Both the position numbers and the translations under genes were made by a program. Below are positions 33,751-42,828 of a DNA stretch of 45,655 nucleotides, one piece after another. Source of the DNA: Dermatophilaceae bacterium (GTDB taxonomy: Bacteria > Actinomycetota > Actinomycetes > Actinomycetales > Dermatophilaceae); assembly GCA_014377705.1 (NCBI GenBank), contig JACMPC010000103.1, positions 1-45,655 on the forward strand, written 5' to 3'. The notes under the pieces were generated by a model. The model did not search any database. It was not told the DNA's origin and worked only from the letters and a program-made list of their open reading frames with translations. Every line of letters begins with the position of its first letter. The first letter of the stretch is position 1.

Positions 33751-35001
33751 TCAGTTGGCACTCTTGGCCAGTGCCCGGGCGAGGTCCTCGATGAGGTCGT
33801 GGGAGTCCTCGATACCGGTCGACAGGCGCACCAGGTTCGCCGGCACCTCGAGCTGGGTCCCGCGGACCGAGGCGTGCGTCATACGGGCGGGGTGCTCGAT
33901 CAGCGACTCGACCCCACCGAGGCTCTCACCCAGGGTCCAGACCTGCGTCGCGCCGCAGACGTCGACCGCCTGCTGCTCGCCGCCGGCGACCTGGAAGGAG
34001 ACCATGCCGCCATACCGCTTCATCTGAGCTGTTGCGACGTCGTGGCCGGGGTGAGTGGTCAGGCCAGGGTAGTGAACGGCGGTGACCGCGTCGTGGCCCT
34101 GCAGGAACTCGACGACCTTCTCGGCGTTGTCGCAGTGGCGGTCCATCCGGATGCCCAGGGTCTTCAGGCCGCGTAGCACCAGCCAGGCGTCGAACGGGCC
34201 CGCGATCGCCCCCATGGAGTTCTGGTGGAAGGCGATGCGTTCCTGCGCGTCCTCGAAGCCGGCAACCGCAACGGTCCTGGCGGTCACCACCGCCCCGCCG
34301 ACGACGTCGCTGTGACCACCGCAGTACTTCGTGGTCGAGTGCATGACAAGGTCTGCGCCCAGGGACAGGGGCTGCTGGAGGTACGGCGTGGCAAAGGTGT
34401 TGTCCACCGCGAGCAGGGCGCCGACCTCGTGCGCGACGTCCGCCAGCGTGGCGATGTCGGCGATGCCCAGCAGCGGGTTGGTCGGGGTCTCGACCCAGAC
34501 GATCTTGGTCTGGCCGGGACGGATCGCGGCGCGCACCGCCTCGATGTCGGAGATCCTGGCGACCGTGTGTTCCACCCCCCACGGCAGGGCGACCTTGTTG
34601 AGCAGGCGGTAGGTGCCGCCATAGGCGTCGGTCGGGACGACGACGTGGTCACCGGGTCTGAGCAGCGCCCGGATCACCGTGTCCTGGCCCGCGAGGCCGG
34701 ACGCGAACGCGAAGCCGCGGCCACCACCCTCGAGCGCGGCGAGGCACTCCTCGAGCGCGGTGCGGGTCGGGTTGGCCGAGCGACTGTACTCATAGCCGCC
34801 CCTCAGTCCGCCGACCCCGTCCTGCTTGTAGGTCGAGACCTGGTAGATCGCCGGCACGACGGCCCCCGTCGTGAGGTCCGGCTCCTGCCCGGCATGGATG
34901 GCCCGCGTGTTGAATCCGGCGGTGTTCTCAGCAGTCCCGGTGTTCTCGGCGTTCTTGGCGTTCTCGGCGTTCCCGGGGCCCGGTGTGTTCGCGGCAGCCA
35001 T
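33751..35001 (-). CDS. metB: cystathionine gamma-synthase
   Basis: PLP enzyme of the Cys/Met-metabolism family that joins cysteine with an activated homoserine to make cystathionine. The 416-residue product has RAIHAGQEPD, the YEYSRSANPTR motif, the PLP-binding Lys225 in HSTTKYCGGHSD and the C-terminal SLGGVESLIEHPARMTH with VRLSTGIED. The first 29 residues are an Asn/Ala/Glu/Thr repeat absent from most relatives. No ribosome-binding site precedes the ATG at 35001, but TAGCCT (minus, 35009-35014) stands seven bases upstream, so the message may be leaderless. Together with cbs at 41.2-42.6 kb it represents transsulfuration; it could also act as gamma-lyase. Confidence 0.92.
   Translation of the reverse strand: MAAANTPGPGNAENAKNAENTGTAENTAGFNTRAIHAGQEPDLTTGAVVPAIYQVSTYKQDGVGGLRGGYEYSRSANPTRTALEECLAALEGGGRGFAFASGLAGQDTVIRALLRPGDHVVVPTDAYGGTYRLLNKVALPWGVEHTVARISDIEAVRAAIRPGQTKIVWVETPTNPLLGIADIATLADVAHEVGALLAVDNTFATPYLQQPLSLGADLVMHSTTKYCGGHSDVVGGAVVTARTVAVAGFEDAQERIAFHQNSMGAIAGPFDAWLVLRGLKTLGIRMDRHCDNAEKVVEFLQGHDAVTAVHYPGLTTHPGHDVATAQMKRYGGMVSFQVAGGEQQAVDVCGATQVWTLGESLGGVESLIEHPARMTHASVRGTQLEVPANLVRLSTGIEDSHDLIEDLARALAKSAN
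34921..34974. repeat. imperfect 9-bp repeats inside the metB N-terminus
   Basis: Six consecutive 9-mers, mostly of the form GGYGTTCTC on the plus strand, encode the N-terminal NAE/NAK/NTG-type tripeptides of MetB. The unit length keeps the frame, so copy number can vary without breaking the gene. Confidence 0.8.
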
Positions 35002-35113
35002 GCGAGCAAGGCTACGCGAGCCGACGAGCGGCCCCGCCTCGCGGCGGAACTGTTGGCTGCGCAATCCAGCCAGACCGGCTCGGCTCGCCAGCCGGCTGCG
35101 GGCAGACGCGCAG

Positions 35114-36142
35114 TCAGGGGCGGGGGGGCGGTGAAAGCACCGGACATCCGCATGAGGATCGGACGATCGCCTGAGTCGGGACCACATAGGGGTCTGAGGC
35201 CGGCTGCCCGTCGTCGATGCGGTCCCGTAGCCGCTCGGCGGCCAGGCGGCCGGGCGCCCGGATCGGCTGGCGCACCGTCGTCAGCGCCGGGGAGATGTAG
35301 CGGGCAGCCAGAACGTCATCCCATCCCACGACGGCCAGATCCTCCGGCAGCTGGACTCCGTTGTCCTGCAGTCGTTTGATGACTGCCAGGGCGAGGTCGT
35401 CGTTGCCGCAGACGAGGCCGTCGACCTTGACCCGCCGCCGGAGGATCTCATCGGCGACCTCGATACCCGCGCCCTCGACCAGTGGCACCCGCAGCGGAGG
35501 CCGACGCAAAGGCACCTGAGCGACGATGTGGGCGTTGCGGAAGCCGGAGTACCTCTCTGCCACGTCGGGAGAGCTGTCGGGATCGCCGACGAACACGAGG
35601 TGCGAGCGGCCGTGTTCGAACAGATGCGAGGTGGGCAGCTCGGCGTTGGCGAGGTTCGCGGTCCGTATCACGTCGCAGCCCGCGACCTGGGCCCGCGCGA
35701 GCAGCACCACCGGCAGCTCCCGGGACAGGGCGTGGACCACCGTGTCAGGCACCGTGTTCGCTCCCACGGCCAGACCGTCGACGCGTCTGGCCAGGGCATG
35801 CAGGACCTCGGAGGCATCGTGGCGCCGCCGGGCCACGACAAGCCTGACGCCCTGACCACCATCGGCGGCGGCGGCCCCAAATCCCGTCAGCAGCGCTGAG
35901 GCGTGGGGCCCGGTGAGGTCCGCAAGAACCAGCCCGTACGCCTCGTGGCGCACCACCACCGGCCTGGACCTGGCGGGCGAGGAGTAGCCCAGCTCACGCG
36001 CGGCCGCGGTCACCTTCGCCCGAGTCGCCTCCGAGGCAGGCCCGCTGCCCTCGAGCACCCGGGACACGGTCGCCGTCGAGACTCCCGCCCTCATCGCGAC
36101 GGTGTGCAGCGTCACCGCCACGGGGTCGCCGTCCTGCGCCAT
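35114..36142 (-). CDS. LacI-family transcriptional regulator
   Basis: A sugar-type repressor with an N-terminal helix-turn-helix ([21 protein letters not shown], residues about 9-29, including the hinge-proximal [10 protein letters not shown]) and a periplasmic-binding-protein-like effector domain. That domain has the family pattern [19 protein letters not shown] and [23 protein letters not shown]. At 342 residues it is a normal length. It diverges from msrA (135-bp gap) and no transport or sugar-catabolic operon is adjacent, so its regulon and ligand are unknown. A GGAAGG element precedes the ATG. The gap to metB (112 bp) contains a short CCGCC/GGCGG hairpin at 35034-35047. Confidence 0.92.
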   Translation of the reverse strand: MAQDGDPVAVTLHTVAMRAGVSTATVSRVLEGSGPASEATRAKVTAAARELGYSSPARSRPVVVRHEAYGLVLADLTGPHASALLTGFGAAAADGGQGVRLVVARRRHDASEVLHALARRVDGLAVGANTVPDTVVHALSRELPVVLLARAQVAGCDVIRTANLANAELPTSHLFEHGRSHLVFVGDPDSSPDVAERYSGFRNAHIVAQVPLRRPPLRVPLVEGAGIEVADEILRRRVKVDGLVCGNDDLALAVIKRLQDNGVQLPEDLAVVGWDDVLAARYISPALTTVRQPIRAPGRLAAERLRDRIDDGQPASDPYVVPTQAIVRSSCGCPVLSPPPRP

Positions 36143-36278
36143 CTCTCGCCTTCCCGGACTCTGCTCCCCCAGTCAAGGGTGCAGCGTCCTGCTTCACCGA
36201 TCCTTACAGACCGCGAACAGATCGGCCAATGTCTGCGCCCGCGGACCCCGGCCGGAGAAATCGTGTGAGACTTGGGAT

Positions 36279-36977
36279 GTGTTTGGATCAACGAAGCGCA
36301 CCCTGACCACCGCCGACGACGCCCTGGCCGGACGGACCACGCCCCTGCCCGACATCCTCGAGCGCCATGAGGTGCTCGGCACCTCGATGCTCGGTCCCTG
36401 GCCTGACGGCACCCAGCTCATGTATGTCGCCATGGGCTGCTTCTGGGGTGCCGAGCGCATCTTCTGGCAGCTGCCCGGCGTGGTGACCACCGCCGCCGGA
36501 TACATGGGGGGTTTCACCCCGAACCCGACCTACCAGGAGGTGTGCAGCGGCCGCACCGGACACACCGAGGCAGTGCTCATCGCGTATGACGGGTCGCTGA
36601 CCTCAGCGGAGCTGCTGCTGAAGGCGTTCTGGGAGAACCACGACCCGACGCAGGGCTTCCGCCAGGGCAACGACCTCGGCACGCAGTACCGCAGCGCGAT
36701 CTACTGGTCGACCCCTGGTCAGGAGGCGGCGACGCAGGCGACCCGGGAGGCCTTCCAGAAGGTGCTGCAGAGCAACGGTTTCGGCGAGATCACCACGGAG
36801 CTCCGCCCCGCAGCGGAAGCGGGCCCGTTCTACTACGCCGAGGGCTACCACCAGCAGTACCTCCACAAGAACCCCGGCGGCTACTGCAACCACGGCCCGA
36901 ACGGGATGACCTGCCCGGTTGGCCTGCTCCGTCAGGACGAGGTGCCCGCCCAGACGGATGTCCGTCCTCCTGACTGA
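36279..36977 (+). CDS. msrA: peptide-methionine (S)-S-oxide reductase
   Basis: Reduces methionine-S-sulfoxide in oxidised proteins. The 232-residue product resembles the longer E. coli-type MsrA. It has an N-terminal extension ([14 protein letters not shown]), the catalytic Cys54 in [12 protein letters not shown], and [45 protein letters not shown] and [19 protein letters not shown] follow, the last with a resolving-Cys candidate and a second Cys at TCPVG. I chose the GTG at 36279 since upstream residues do not resemble the family; the ribosome-binding site (TTGGGA) is weak. It diverges from the LacI regulator and is followed closely by a methyltransferase gene. Confidence 0.93.
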   Translation: MFGSTKRTLTTADDALAGRTTPLPDILERHEVLGTSMLGPWPDGTQLMYVAMGCFWGAERIFWQLPGVVTTAAGYMGGFTPNPTYQEVCSGRTGHTEAVLIAYDGSLTSAELLLKAFWENHDPTQGFRQGNDLGTQYRSAIYWSTPGQEAATQATREAFQKVLQSNGFGEITTELRPAAEAGPFYYAEGYHQQYLHKNPGGYCNHGPNGMTCPVGLLRQDEVPAQTDVRPPD

Positions 36978-36990
36978 CCAGCAGCCTCTG

Positions 36991-38187
36991 ATGAGCAACA
37001 CCTTCACCTTCGAGTCCCTGCAGCGGTTCCCCGGCCTCCAGGCCGACAACCTGGTGGCCGTCGACGCTTCGGACCGGCTGGTCCTGGCTCAGGCTGCCGA
37101 GGCCATCGAGGCCGCGCCAGCCGGCCGGGTCGTCGTGGTCGGAGACCGCTTCGGTGCCATGACTCTCGGCGCCATGGCACTGCACGGCGCCCGTGACGTC
37201 CGAGTCCATCAGGACCCCGTCACCGGCGAGCAGGCGCTGGCGAATAACGCGGAGCGTGCGGGCCTCGGCGCTACGCGGACCGGGCTGACCGACGGGTTTC
37301 ATCAGCTCCCGCTGACCCCGGAGCTGTTCACCGGGGCCACCGTGGTCATCGGTCAGCTTCCGAAGAGTCTCGACGCCCTGCGTGAGATGGCCCAGCTCGC
37401 AGCGACTCACGCCCATCCCGCCCTAACACTGTTCCTGGGTGGCCGGGTCAAACACATGACCCATGCCATGAACGACGTTCTCGCCGACAGCTTCACCGAC
37501 GTGCGGGCATCGCTGGCACGGCAGAAGTCCCGTGTGCTGGTTGCCGGTGGACCCCGGCCTCACGGCCAGGCCCCGGTGACGGCATACCCGCTGCGGCAGC
37601 GTCATCTCGACCTCGACCTGTGGGTCTGCGCCCACGGCGCTGCCTTCGCGAGGACCAAGATCGACATCGGGACGCGCTTCCTGCTGGAGTTCATCGACCG
37701 CATGCACCCGGATGCCGGCACCGCGGTGGACCTCGGCTGTGGCACCGGCATCATCGCCGCCACTGTGGCCAGGGCCCGTCCGCGGCTGCGCGTGGTCGCC
37801 ACGGACGAGTCGTCGGCCGCCACGTCCTCGGCGTTGGCAACAGCCGCGGCCAACGGGCTGGCAGAGCGCATCCAGGTCCTGCGTGACGACGCGATGTCGT
37901 CGCTGCCCGACGCCAGCGTCGACCTGATCGTGTCCAACCCGCCGTTTCACCTGGGCGCCTCGGTGCACTCAGGGGCCTCGGACAAGCTCTTCCGCGCCGC
38001 AGGACGGGTGCTGCGTCCCGACGGCGAGCTGTGGACCGTGTTCAACTCCCACCTGCCGTATCGCGGCCGGCTCACCCGGGCGGTCGGACCCACCCGGATC
38101 GTGGGCCAGAACGCCAAGTTCACCGTGACCATGTCGACCAGATCGCCCCGAGATCGACCAGGGGAGAGCTGGGCCACTGCCCCCTGA
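36991..38187 (+). CDS. class I SAM-dependent rRNA guanine-N2 methyltransferase (RlmG/RsmC type)
   Basis: A two-domain methyltransferase of the RsmC/RlmG group. The N-terminal half (about 1-190) is a degenerate methyltransferase-like domain with VVVVGDRFGAMTLGAMALHG. The C-terminal half has the SAM motif AVDLGCGTGIIAATVA and the catalytic SNPPFHLGASVHSG motif, followed by LWTVFNSHLPYRGRL. It is 398 residues from the ATG at 36991, 13 bp after msrA; an alternative ATG at 36958 overlaps msrA. Neither start has a good ribosome-binding site, so coupling to msrA is likely. 16S versus 23S specificity cannot be resolved. Confidence 0.87.
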   Translation: MSNTFTFESLQRFPGLQADNLVAVDASDRLVLAQAAEAIEAAPAGRVVVVGDRFGAMTLGAMALHGARDVRVHQDPVTGEQALANNAERAGLGATRTGLTDGFHQLPLTPELFTGATVVIGQLPKSLDALREMAQLAATHAHPALTLFLGGRVKHMTHAMNDVLADSFTDVRASLARQKSRVLVAGGPRPHGQAPVTAYPLRQRHLDLDLWVCAHGAAFARTKIDIGTRFLLEFIDRMHPDAGTAVDLGCGTGIIAATVARARPRLRVVATDESSAATSSALATAAANGLAERIQVLRDDAMSSLPDASVDLIVSNPPFHLGASVHSGASDKLFRAAGRVLRPDGELWTVFNSHLPYRGRLTRAVGPTRIVGQNAKFTVTMSTRSPRDRPGESWATAP

Positions 38188-38188
38188 G

Positions 38189-38246
38189 GCCTGACGGGCT
38201 GCCGGTCCCTCACCATCCACGCAGTGGCAGCTGGTGTCCGTCAGGC
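38189..38246 (+). terminator. weak inverted repeat after the methyltransferase gene
   Basis: Nine-base arms GCCTGACGG and CCGTCAGGC enclose a 40-base loop, starting just after the stop. The large loop and lack of a T tract make it only a possible terminator. The remaining 100 bp before the dipeptidase gene hold its GAGGAG site at 38343-38348. Confidence 0.3.
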
Positions 38247-38354
38247 GCCAAACACCCGTATCGGCCTGCTGGGTCACCGCTGTGGCTACCGGTCTGCTCG
38301 TCTGGCCGGCTGTGTGATAAGCCAGAAACACACTTTCCGACCGAGGAGCCCCCG

Positions 38355-39734
38355 ATGACCGATAATCCCGGCGCGCGACCCGACGCCGACCGCGTGCGTT
38401 CAACCGTCGCAGGGCTGATGCCAGGACTGCTGACAGATCTGCAAGCCCTGGTGTCCATCCCGTCCATCGCCTTCCCCGGCTTCCCTCCGGAGCCGGTGCA
38501 CGCCATGTCTGGAGCCGTCGTCGACCTCTTCCGGCGATCTGGCATCGATGACGTCCGGCTCCTGGAGATCCCCGGCGGCTACCCTGCCGTCTACGCTGAC
38601 GTGCCCGGTCCTGCAGGCAGCCCGACCGTTCTGCTGTACGCGCACTATGACGTCCAGCCCGCCCCCGTCCAGGGATGGGACTCCGATCCCTGGGTAGCGA
38701 CGCGCAAGGACGACGGCCGCATCTATGGCCGCGGGGCTTCGGACGACATCAGTGGGCTAGTCATCCATGCAGGCACGATGCAGGCGCTGGCCGGGCGGCT
38801 GCCGGTCGGCGTTCGGCTCCTCGTGGAGGGCGAGGAGGAGACGATCAGCCACCTTGAGGACTACGTAGAGGCCAACCCAGAGCTGTTCGCCTGCGATGCC
38901 TTCGTGATTGCGGACATGGGCAACCAGGAGGTCGGCCGGCCGGCGCTCACGACGGCTCTACGCGGCGAGGTCTCCTGCACGGTGCGGGTGCGCACGCTGG
39001 ACCACCCTGTTCACTCGGGCCTGTTCGGCGGCGCAGCGCCAGATGCACTGGTCTCGCTGATCCGCATCCTGGCAACGCTGCACGACGAGCAGGGGAACAC
39101 CATCGTCCAAGGGGTCACCACTGGCGACTGGCCGGGCGCGGACATCGACGAAGACGGCTACCGCGAGAGCTCTGGGCTGCTTGACGGGGTCGACCTGGTC
39201 GGCACCGGTTCACTTGCCTCGCGCCTGTGGTCGAAACCCTCGGCCACCGTCATCGGCATCGATGCCCCCACGGTCCAGGAAGCATCCAACGTCCTGCTCC
39301 CGGAGGCCACGGCGAAGGTCTCGATGCGGATCGTGCCTGGCGCAGACGCCGACCATGAGCTGGAGGCGCTGATGGGGCACCTGCGCTCGGCGGCCCCCTG
39401 GAACGTGATCGTGGAGGTCGAGAAGGTCAAGGTTGGCTGGCCCTTCGCCGCCGACATGTCCGGCCCCGTCCTGCGCACGGCGAGCGAGGCTCTCGAAGCC
39501 GCCTTCGGACGGCCGGCCGAGCAGATCGGGTCCGGGGGTTCCATCCCCCTCGTGGCGACCCTCAAGAAGGTGGCACCCACCGCCGCTGTGCTCCTGTGGG
39601 GAGCTGAGGACCTCGCCCTCAGCCGGATCCACGCCTCCAACGAGAGCGTCGACCCTCGCGAGATCGAGGACATGGTGGTGGCTCAGGTGCTGACTCTGAT
39701 GGGCTTGGCCGGAACGCAGGTCGCGACAGGCTGA
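38355..39734 (+). CDS. M20-family metallopeptidase (dipeptidase)
   Basis: A di-zinc exopeptidase of the M20/CNDP dipeptidase group, probably cytosolic as no signal is seen. The 459-residue product has the metal-binding His in LLYAHYDVQPAP, the bridging Asp in YGRGASDDISG, the catalytic and ligand Glu pair in LVEGEEETISH, IADMGNQ, and the late ligand His in LSRIHASNESVDP. The dimerisation domain contains LDHPVHSGLFGG. DDISG replaces the common DDKG in the second motif. The ATG at 38355 has GAGGAG upstream. It stands alone between the methyltransferase and acyltransferase genes; the substrate is unknown. Confidence 0.92.
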   Translation: MTDNPGARPDADRVRSTVAGLMPGLLTDLQALVSIPSIAFPGFPPEPVHAMSGAVVDLFRRSGIDDVRLLEIPGGYPAVYADVPGPAGSPTVLLYAHYDVQPAPVQGWDSDPWVATRKDDGRIYGRGASDDISGLVIHAGTMQALAGRLPVGVRLLVEGEEETISHLEDYVEANPELFACDAFVIADMGNQEVGRPALTTALRGEVSCTVRVRTLDHPVHSGLFGGAAPDALVSLIRILATLHDEQGNTIVQGVTTGDWPGADIDEDGYRESSGLLDGVDLVGTGSLASRLWSKPSATVIGIDAPTVQEASNVLLPEATAKVSMRIVPGADADHELEALMGHLRSAAPWNVIVEVEKVKVGWPFAADMSGPVLRTASEALEAAFGRPAEQIGSGGSIPLVATLKKVAPTAAVLLWGAEDLALSRIHASNESVDPREIEDMVVAQVLTLMGLAGTQVATG

Positions 39735-39788
39735 TCCGAGCACCAGCGCTCATGCGCCCCGCACCGGTTCCCGGTCACACTGGCGGGC

Positions 39789-41172
39789 ATGCGAGCCACT
39801 TCATCAGCCAGCACCCTTGGCAAGCCGGCCACCTTTGCCGACAGAGTCCGCGCGGCCACCGCGCCCGGGCGGGATCGTTTCATCGACGCCGTCCGGGCCG
39901 GCAGCCTGCTCGTCGTGGTGCTCGGCCACTGGCTGATGGCGACCGTGGTCGTCCAGGACGGCCACCTGACCGGCGCGAACGCGCTGACCGCGATCCCGGC
40001 GCTGCAGCTGTCCACCTGGCTGTTGCAGGTGATGCCACTGTTCTTCGTCGCAGGGGGCTTCTCCAACATCACCGTCTGGCGAAGCCTGCGTCGTCGCGGG
40101 GCCGGCTACCCGGAGTACCTGCACGGCCGTCTGGTCCGCCTGCTCCGACCGACGCTCGTCTTCGTGCTGTCCTGGCACCTCGCCCTGCCTGCGGCAGCCG
40201 CACTGGGCATGAGCCAGGACCGCATCGACATCATCGGTCTCCTGCTCGGCGAGCCCCTGTGGTTCCTCGGCGTCTACGTCGCGATGACCGCCCTGGTCCC
40301 GGCGATGGCGTCCTGGCACGTGTCCAGCCCGCGAATCGCCCTGGCGACACTTGCCGTCGCCGCAGTCGTCGTCGACTGGTTCCGTCTGGGCGAGGGGATG
40401 GAGAGCGTCGGCTACCTCAACCTCGCCATCGTCTGGCTCTTCGCCCAACAACTCGGATTCCTGTATGCCGACGGGCACCTCGCGGGCCTCACCCGGGGCA
40501 CGCTGTGGGGCACGACAGTGGGGGCATTCGCCATGCTGGCAGCCCTGACGACCTGGGGGCCGTATCCGGTCAGCATGGTCGGCATGCCCGGCGAGACCTC
40601 CAACATGACTCCCCCGACCATCTGTCTGCTGGACCTTGCCGTGGCGCAGGTCGCGATGGCGATGCTCGTCCGCGACAGCGCCGCCCGGTGGCTTGAGCGA
40701 CCTACCCGGTGGGCCGCCGTCGTCCGGTTCGCCTCGATGGCGATGACCGTCTATCTCTGGCACCTCTCGGTTACTTCCGGGCTCGTCCTCGCCTTCTTCG
40801 CACTCTTCGGCCTGGGCTTCGACCCGCCGAACGCCGGGTCGGGGCTCTGGTGGCTGACCAGGCCGTTGTGGCTGCTCGGCCTCATGGCGGCGCTGTCCGG
40901 GATCGCGACCTGGCTGTCTCCCCTTGAGCGTGGGCGAAGCACCCGCCCGTCCACCGCCACGCACTCTGTGGTGGCCGCAACCGGAGCGGGGATGGGAGCG
41001 GCACTGATCTCCTTCGGACTGCTGGGGTATGTCGCGAGCGGTCTGCAGCCCGCTGCACACGAACAGCAGCATGCTGCTGTTCGTGCCGGTGGACCCCCTG
41101 CAGAACACCGTCTGCGTCCTGGCGGGCTTGGCGGTGTCCTGCCTCGCAGCGAGATCAGTCCGCTCAGCCTGA
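39789..41172 (+). CDS. acyltransferase 3 family membrane protein, frameshifted near its C-terminus
   Basis: A polytopic O-acyltransferase (acyltransferase 3) that would acylate a surface or secreted molecule. About ten transmembrane segments are visible, starting with FIDAVRAGSLLVVVLGHWLM, which has the conserved Arg and His. The frame is sound to about 41040 (ISFGLLGYVASGL). It then turns into Gln/Arg/Pro-rich residues and runs on to 41342 over the convergent cbs gene. Another plus-strand frame from 41071 encodes MLLFVPVDPLQNTVCVLAG and a final hydrophobic helix ending at a TGA (41170-41172). One indel between about 41045 and 41071 therefore explains the break. Whether this is a real mutation or a sequence error is open. 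Confidence 0.82.
41058..41085. repeat. perfect 28-bp palindrome at the acyltransferase frame break
   Basis: The arm CACGAACAGCAGC is followed by AT and by its exact reverse complement GCTGCTGTTCGTG. The right half reads as the expected C-terminal helix of the acyltransferase (MLLFV in the alternative frame), while the left half fits neither frame well. It can form a hairpin or cruciform. Confidence 0.95.
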
Positions 41173-41228
41173 GGTCCCGCCGGCGGTCGTGGGCGCCCGG
41201 CGAGAGCGCGGGCCCTGGACCCCGCGCC

Positions 41229-42628
41229 TCATCGAACGGAGCCCAGGCGGCGAGGAACCCCAGCATGTCCGCCCGGGTGAGCACGCCGATCGGCTTGCCG
41301 CCACTGATGACGAGAACGGCATCCGCGTCCTCCAGGATATGACGGGCTGTCGAGACCGGCTCGCCCTCGCCGACCAGCGGCAGGGTGGGGCTCATGTGCT
41401 TGGCGACCAGGTCTGCCAGCTGTGCCGTCCCCGCGAAAAGCGATGCCAGCAGGTCGCGCTCGCTGACCGAGCCGGCAACCTCACCAAGAACGACGGGAGG
41501 CTCTGAGGTGACGACCGGCATCTGCGAGACGCCGTATTCGCGCAGGATCTCGATGGCGTCGCGCACGGTCTCGGTCGGGTGCGTGTGCACCAGTGTCGGC
41601 AGGGTCCCGGTCTTGCCCTTGAGCACCTCGCCGACAGTACGCCCGCCGTCCTCGTGCATGAAGCCGTAGGACGACATCCAGGCGTCGTCGAAGATCTTCG
41701 ACAGGTAGCCGCGACCGCTGTCCGGCAGGAGCACCACGACAACGGCGTCCGCGGGTAGGTCGCGGGCCACGCGCAGGGCAGCAACGACCGCCATACCGCA
41801 GGAACCTCCCACCAGGAGACCCTCCTCGCGCGCCAGTCTCCGGGTCATCGCGAAGGACTCGGCGTCCGAGACGGCGATGACCTGGTCCACCACGCTCGGG
41901 TCGTAGGCGCGCGGCCACATGTCCTCGCCCACCCCCTCCACGAGGTAGGGGCGGCCGGTGCCCCCGGAGTAGACCGAGCCCTCAGGATCGGCGCCGACGA
42001 TCTGCACTCTTCCACCACTGCCGCTCTCGCGATCGGCGGAGATGTCGCGCAGGTAGCTGCCGGTGCCGGTGATCGTGCCGCCGGTGCCGATGCCCGCGAC
42101 GAAGTGGGTGACCAGGCCGTCCGTGTCGGCCCAGATCTCGGGACCGGTGGACAGATAGTGGCTCTTCGGGTTCTCGGGGTTGGAGTACTGGTCGGGCTTC
42201 CAGCCACCCTCGATCTCCCTGACCAGCCGGTCGCTGACCGAGTAGTAGGAGTCCGGGTGATCCGGCGGGACCGAGGTGGGGCTCACGACGACCTCGGCGC
42301 CATACGCCTTCAGGACGTTGCGCTTGTCCTCGCTCACCTTGTCGGGACAGACGAAGACGCACTTGTATCCACGGCGCTGGGCGATCAGGGCAAGCCCCAC
42401 CCCCGTATTGCCACTGGTGGGCTCCACGATGGTGCCGCCTGGCCTGAGCGCGCCAGAAGCCTCGGCGGCATCGATCATCCGCACCGCGATGCGATCCTTG
42501 ACCGAGCCACCGGGATTCACATACTCCACCTTGGCCAGCACCGTGCAGGCGATCCCGCCGGTGACCGTGTTGAGCTTGACCAGGGGTGTGTTCCCGACGA
42601 CGTCGGCGATATTCTCGGCATATTTCAC
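41229..42628 (-). CDS. cbs: cystathionine beta-synthase, 3' end out of frame
   Basis: PLP enzyme joining homocysteine and serine to cystathionine. The catalytic domain has Lys44 in NPGGSVKDRIAVRM, PTSGNTGVGLAL, GIGTGGTITGTGSYL and LLVGGSCGMAV. Two CBS domains follow from about residue 335 (TPTETVRDAI-like HTHPTETVRDAIEIL, and VLVISGGKPIGVLTRADML). The intact family member Rv1077 is 464 residues. Here the frame does not stop after DMLGFLAA but continues Arg/Pro-rich to 40751, antisense to the acyltransferase. Adding one base near 41241-41247 would give FLAALGSVR and a stop at 41229, about 466 residues. I report that natural end; the change may be a real indel or an error. Confidence 0.88.
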
Positions 42629-42720
42629 CCGGTCATGCTCTCAGACTCCGGGCGGATCCCGGAACGCCCCTGTCCGCCACGTGGGTTCGGGCACGAAGGC
42701 TTGCGCCACGCCGTTACCGT

Positions 42721-42800
42721 GGTGAGCAGGACGACTCAGGACGACTCAGGACGACACAGGACGACACAGGATGGCACGTCACGGCACAGGACGGCACGAG
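42721..42800. repeat. 10-bp tandem repeats in the cbs/SGNH divergent promoter
   Basis: Eight 10-bp units can be laid end to end from 42721. They include ACGACTCAGG twice (42731-42750), ACGACACAGG twice (42751-42770) and diverged ACGGCACAGG-like copies to 42800. The period is close to one DNA helical turn. The array fills the centre of the 200-bp gap between cbs and the SGNH gene. Confidence 0.9.
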
Positions 42801-42828
42801 GATGAGATGACGAACAGGTCACAAGGGC

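Noticed and set aside
35002-35113. SAM riboswitch upstream of metB
   Set aside because: The gap is short, shows only a 5-bp GC hairpin and no SAM-class core, and metB may be leaderless.
36143-36278. LacI autoregulatory operator between the LacI gene and msrA
   Set aside because: No palindrome with a central CG was found in the 135-bp gap.
40751-41228. C-terminal 160-residue extension of the cbs frame
   Set aside because: The residues are Arg/Pro/Ser-rich and antisense to clear acyltransferase membrane helices, so this is read-through after a lost stop and not a domain.
41173-41342. C-terminal extension of the acyltransferase frame
   Set aside because: It is antisense to the second CBS domain of cbs and has no membrane character; the true end lies at 41172 in another frame.
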